From positions 1,875,903 to 1,896,601 of the forward strand of contig MU646303.1 of assembly GCA_026770585.1 (NCBI GenBank): a stretch of 20,699 bases of DNA, written 5' to 3'. Positions 17,766-20,699 of the stretch are shown piece by piece. A program made the position numbers and the translations under genes. Source of the stretch: Baffinella frigidus. Lineage: Eukaryota; Cryptophyceae; Cryptomonadales; Baffinellaceae. Under the pieces are notes generated by a model. It made no database searches and had not been told where the DNA came from. It saw only the letters and a program-made list of their open reading frames with translations. Numbering within the stretch: position 1 is the first letter of the stretch; every line of letters starts with the position of its first letter.

Positions 17766-20405
17766 CTAAACCCCGACCTCGAAAACCTCAACCATAAAAC
17801 TTTTTCTCCAACCTACAACCGACCCCGCATACACTCCCACGCACCATCACCAACCAACACACCTCTCCTCACATCCGCACCAGACAGCAGTCGCCTAGGA
17901 CTATGCACAGCCTGCGGCGTCGGCTGCTCGCTGTCGGCGGAGGGTGGGGGGGCGCGCTATGGATGTTCTATCAGCGGTTGGAGTTGTATCAGTTGATGAA
18001 GGGTAGTATCAGTTGATCTGCTAAACGGTGATACCTGGTTCGCAGTTAGTAGCAGTTGGAGTTATCCCACACATCGGGCTATCAAGGGATTTTCAGACGC
18101 AGAGAGCCCGATTTTCCGTTACCTTATCCGTAGGAAACCCCCTTATGTCACTACGGGATGCCTACTGTAGGGTCCTAGGTCTGATCGCGTAGGGGTTATT
18201 CAAAATCCCTTCGAAGTCCGCTGAGTCGCAGTGTGTCAGGTAAACTCTTGTTCCAAAGGCTTATGTGATATGGTACCCGGTGTGCAGGTACCAGCAGTAC
18301 TCACCGCTGCGGATGCGCCTCTTGTGCGAACTGCTCTTCTACACCATCATGGTCTTCTCAGCTCGAAACCCTAACCCTGAACCCCAACCCCCAAACCCTG
18401 AACCCTAAACCCTAAACCCTACGCCCTACACCCTACACCCCAAACTCCTAACCCTAAACCCTAAACCCTAAACCCCAAACCTTAGACCCTGAACCCTAAA
18501 CCCTAAACCCTAAACCCTAAACCCTAAACCCTAAACCCCCAATTCTCAATTCTAAACCCTAAACCCTAAAACCTTATCCCTAAACCATAAACCATAAACC
18601 ATAAACCCTAAACCCTAAACCGCAAACCCTAAACCCTAAACCCCAAACTCTAAACCCTAAACCCTAAACCCAAAACCCCAAACTCCAAACCCTAAACCCC
18701 AAACCCCAAAACCTCAACCCTCAACCCTCAACCCTAAACCCCAAACCCTGAAACCTACACCCTTCACCCTAAACCCTAAACCCCAAACCCGAAACCCAAG
18801 TGCCTCCGAGAGCCAGCCAGAAGCTAGAGACCTGCGTAGAGCCACGCCAGAAACGAGAACCTTCTGTGGCGCAACGAAGCTGAGGCGCCTGCGGTGTCGG
18901 CGCGGTTCGTGGTACTAATTCTTGGATTGCTGGTACACGGCCATTTTATTTGACCAGCATTTCCGCAGTATTTTCGGTCAAAATCTCGCACTGGAGGGTG
19001 CCGAGGGCTGGCGGGGTGTAGCTCCATCCTCGCGTGACTGGTCTCCGTGGTGGGGAATGCAGACAAGAGAGAAAGAGCGAGAGAGCGAGAGAGAGAACAC
19101 GAGATACAGAGACAGGGCGACAGAGAGAGGTTCTGTGAGAGAGAGAGGGCGAGAGACCGAGCGTCCGAGTGACGCAGCGGCGACCTGGTCTTTGTGTTCC
19201 GAGATGCGATGCTTTTGGACCCATTGCCCCAACCTAACCAACCTACCACACCTCCCGCGAGCAAATTCAAGCCATGTTCTTTACAGGGCGGGAAGGGTCT
19301 CTCTCTCTCTCTCTCTGTCTCTGTCTCTGTCTCTGTCTCTGTCTCTCTCTATATATATATCTCGCTCTCCCTCTCCCTCTTCTCTCCCTTTTCCTCTCTC
19401 TCTCCCTCTCCCTCTCCGACACTCTATGACTCTCGTTGACTTTCTCTGTCTCAATCTCCCTCCCTCTCCGACTGTCTCTGACGCCCTCTCTCTCTCTCTG
19501 ACTCTCTCTCTCTCTCTCTCGCTCTCTCTCTTGCAGATCCTAGCGATGTGCTTCACAGCCGCGGTGCTAGAACACCACAACGGACGCCTCCTCCTCGGCA
19601 CCGTCCAGAACTTTGTCTCGGTCGCGGGATCGGTAAACCCTAACCCCCAAACCCTAAACCCTGAACCCTAAACCCTAAACCATCAACCCTCAACCCTCAA
19701 CCCTCAACCCTAAACCCTAAACCTAAACCCTAAACCCTAAACCCTAAACCCTGAACCCTAAACCCTAAACCCTTAAACCCACACCCTAAACCCACACCGT
19801 AAACCTCAAACCTCAAACCCCAAACTCCAAACCCCAAACCCCAAACCCCAAACCCCAAACCCCAAACCCCAAACGCCAGGTGTCCCCGCTCGCAACCCTG
19901 CGGGTGGTGTTCGAGCAGAAGTCGACAGAGTCGATGCCCTTCATCCTGGTGCTCATGAACGCGCTTGCCTCCCTCTCGTGGTTCTCGTACGGCGTCCTCC
20001 TCAACGATTGGTTTCTCAAGGTGCACGTCCCCCCCCCCGCCGTTACATCCTTGAGGTTTTGATTTCTCCCAACATAGCCCACCACCACGCCGTTCTGTGG
20101 AAAAGGTCTGCATAAAAAGCATTTTTTGCTTGACCCCGCACCGTGTGGGAGAAGCAATGGCTCCAAGTCTCCGAATAACAACTGAAAACACACCGGCACC
20201 TCCGATGCCTTGCCACTCCCCCGCCTCTCCCGCCCGTCGCGCTCTGCACCAGTGGAGGTGGTCATCTACTCGTGTGGATCTACCTCGGACTGAAAAGCGT
20301 GGTGGGTGCTTCCAGATCCCCAACTTCCTGGGGATGGTGCTCTCGGCCTACCAGCTCTCCCTCTTCGTGCGCTTTCCTCCCCATCGCAGCCAGGCGCTCG
20401 GATGA
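16273..20405 (+). CDS. SWEET: SWEET (MtN3/saliva) sugar transporter, 8 exons, complete
   Basis: Exons 16273-16383, 16578-16656, 16890-16952, 17106-17181, 18288-18351, 19537-19632, 19880-20020 and 20316-20405 encode 239 residues, the normal SWEET length. The family moves sugars passively across the plasma or vacuolar membrane through seven helices in a 3-1-3 arrangement. Family landmarks: LSPYPIIKRIVRQNTTG (Pro50), LPYLANFVNAG (Pro70), LNSFG (Asn97), VSPLATLRVVFEQKSTESMP (Pro166, Pro183), SWFSYG (Trp197) and IPNFLG (Asn213). Pro spacings of 20 and 17 and the Trp-Asn spacing of 16 match plant SWEETs as I know them. Every junction is in phase: 0, 1, 1, 2, 0, 0, 0. Uncertain points: the donor of exon 5 (ATG|GTCTTC, or a non-canonical site 9 nt later adding VFS) and the acceptor of exon 4 (17105, or 15 nt earlier). 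The start is the first in-frame ATG giving an N-terminus before helix 1. Substrate cannot be read from sequence. Confidence 0.9.
16384..16577 (+). repeat. SWEET intron 1 with CCCTCAA units
   Basis: GT-AG intron of 194 nt. Diverged CCCTCAA heptamers fill about 16480-16556, close to the acceptor; the C-rich strand is the sense strand. The donor is CTG|GTGCGC. Confidence 0.75.
16680..16888 (+). repeat. 52-bp minisatellite forming SWEET intron 2
   Basis: Units begin CTCTGCGAGTGT at 16680, 16732 and 16784, exactly 52 bp apart, with a diverged fourth unit from about 16836 that runs into the acceptor. Shared landmarks are TGCGCTGACT.TGT and CGCGTGGACGC. The array covers nearly the whole 233-nt intron. 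Confidence 0.75.
16953..17105 (+). other. SWEET intron 3, unique sequence
   Basis: 153-nt GT-AG intron without heptamers. An alternative AG (ending 17090) is also in phase and would add five residues before Phe86. Confidence 0.6.
17247..17283 (+). repeat. Exon-donor echo 1 in SWEET intron 4
   Basis: 37 nt matching 17156-17192 (exon 3' end plus donor) at about 29 positions by eye; it keeps CAC|GTGCG at the junction. Confidence 0.65.
17397..17433 (+). repeat. Exon-donor echo 2 in SWEET intron 4
   Basis: 37 nt matching 17156-17192 at about 29 positions; the junction reads TTCAC|GTCCG. Confidence 0.65.
17526..17562 (+). repeat. Exon-donor echo 3 in SWEET intron 4
   Basis: 37 nt matching 17156-17192 at about 32 positions. 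It is the best-preserved copy: GGGCTTCCTCTTCACGTGCG is identical to the real exon-intron junction. Confidence 0.75.
18352..19536 (+). repeat. SWEET intron 5: CCCTAAA block, GA tract, CT tract
   Basis: 1185-nt intron. CCCTAAA heptamers, many exact, at about 18365-18800; unique sequence 18800-19060; GA-rich tract about 19064-19160; CT-rich tract about 19298-19534 ending directly at the TTGCAG acceptor, with a short TATATATA at about 19350. Confidence 0.8.
19633..19879 (+). repeat. SWEET intron 6, heptamer array from donor to acceptor
   Basis: 247-nt intron made entirely of units: the donor is GTAAACCC, followed by CCCTAAA and CCCTCAA runs, then CCCCAAA units (about 19815-19873) up to CCAG. It is the cleanest case of an intron consisting of nothing but the repeat. 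Confidence 0.85.
20021..20315 (+). other. SWEET intron 7, unique sequence
   Basis: 295-nt GT-AG intron without heptamers; a C-run follows the donor GTGCACG. Nothing else recognised. Confidence 0.7.
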
Positions 20406-20699
20406 GGGTTGTCCCGGGGTGACGGTCGAGTTGACGCGAGCGCGTGAACTTGGCCACGCTCTGGGATGAAGGGGTGTAGGGGGATGAGGGGGCGACGGTC
20501 GCGTGAGCTGCTGCGATACGCTGCGGCGAGCGTACGTTGGGCGGTGTGGTGCGCCGTGTGTGTGCCGTGTGCGTGCCGCGCACACACGGCACACACCCGG
20601 CAACGGCCAGCCACAGGGGTCTGGCAGCGTGCGGGGTGTCGCATTATTCTTTTCTTGTTTTTTTAACTTTTAGGTAAGCGGGGGTTTAGTTGTAGGGGG
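20406..20699 (+). other. Downstream of SWEET: 3' flank with a strong hairpin
   Basis: No gene seen. The arms GTGTGTGCCGTGTG (20558-20571) and CACACGGCACACAC (20583-20596) form a perfect 14-bp stem with an 11-nt loop about 150 bp after the stop. A T-rich run follows at 20644-20672. Confidence 0.55.

Larger units (their letters stand above)
17182..18287 (+). repeat. SWEET intron 4: CCCTAAA heptamers with three exon-donor echoes
   Basis: 1106-nt intron. Heptamers fill 17190-17800, interrupted by three diverged copies of the upstream exon's end. CCCTCAA runs lie near 17725-17760. The segment 17830-18287 is unique, with short direct repeats (GTATCAGTTGAT twice near 17980-18015) and a GCCTACTGTAGGGTCCTAGG stretch related to the interior of family-B elements. 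Confidence 0.8.

Noticed and set aside
18922-19671. 249-codon plus-strand ORF through the GA/CT tracts
   Set aside because: Mostly microsatellite translation (Ser-Leu and Arg-Glu repeats) that happens to run into SWEET exon 6 in frame.

Overview
The window is nuclear DNA of a eukaryote, very probably a GC-rich unicellular alga or other protist. The evidence is spliced genes with GT-AG introns, strong G/C preference at third codon positions, frequent GTGCG-type donors, a SWEET sugar transporter, a spliceosomal WBP11-like protein, and an abundance of TTTAGGG-type (plant/algal telomere-like) heptamers. The heptamers are interstitial and mostly intronic, not chromosome ends. I cannot name the species from the sequence alone.

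Layout. (1) 1-8307, minus strand: a large coiled-coil protein gene. I resolved 11 exons (1929 codons) by matching phases at every junction; the 3' end lies outside the window. Each intron contains degenerate telomere-like heptamers. (2) 8308-9108: divergent intergenic region with a palindromic GTATAC cluster. (3) 9109-11271, plus strand: a six-exon WBP11-like splicing factor gene with short, heptamer-free introns. (4) 11272-15509: gene-poor DNA with two small inverted-repeat element families, hairpins, a 0.9-kb block of C-rich degenerate heptamers and a possible small ORF at 13382-13645. (5) 15510-15888, minus strand: a small three-exon gene (53 codons), unrecognised. (6) 15889-16272: short divergent promoter region. 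(7) 16273-20405, plus strand: a complete eight-exon SWEET transporter gene (239 codons), several introns of which are filled with CCCTAAA-type heptamers, a 52-bp minisatellite or GA/CT tracts. (8) 20406-20699: downstream DNA with a strong hairpin.

Main observation. Heptamers inside the identified introns always have the C-rich strand (CCCTNAA) as the sense strand: the + strand is G-rich across the minus-strand coiled-coil gene and C-rich across the plus-strand SWEET gene. In addition, some introns carry diverged extra copies ('echoes') of the 3' end of the upstream exon together with its splice donor. The clearest case is SWEET intron 4, with three echoes; intron 2 of the coiled-coil gene has one and intron 7 a possible short one. 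Together these suggest a locus where introns grow by local duplication of exon-donor junctions and by orientation-constrained heptamer expansion. The genes show no obvious shared pathway.
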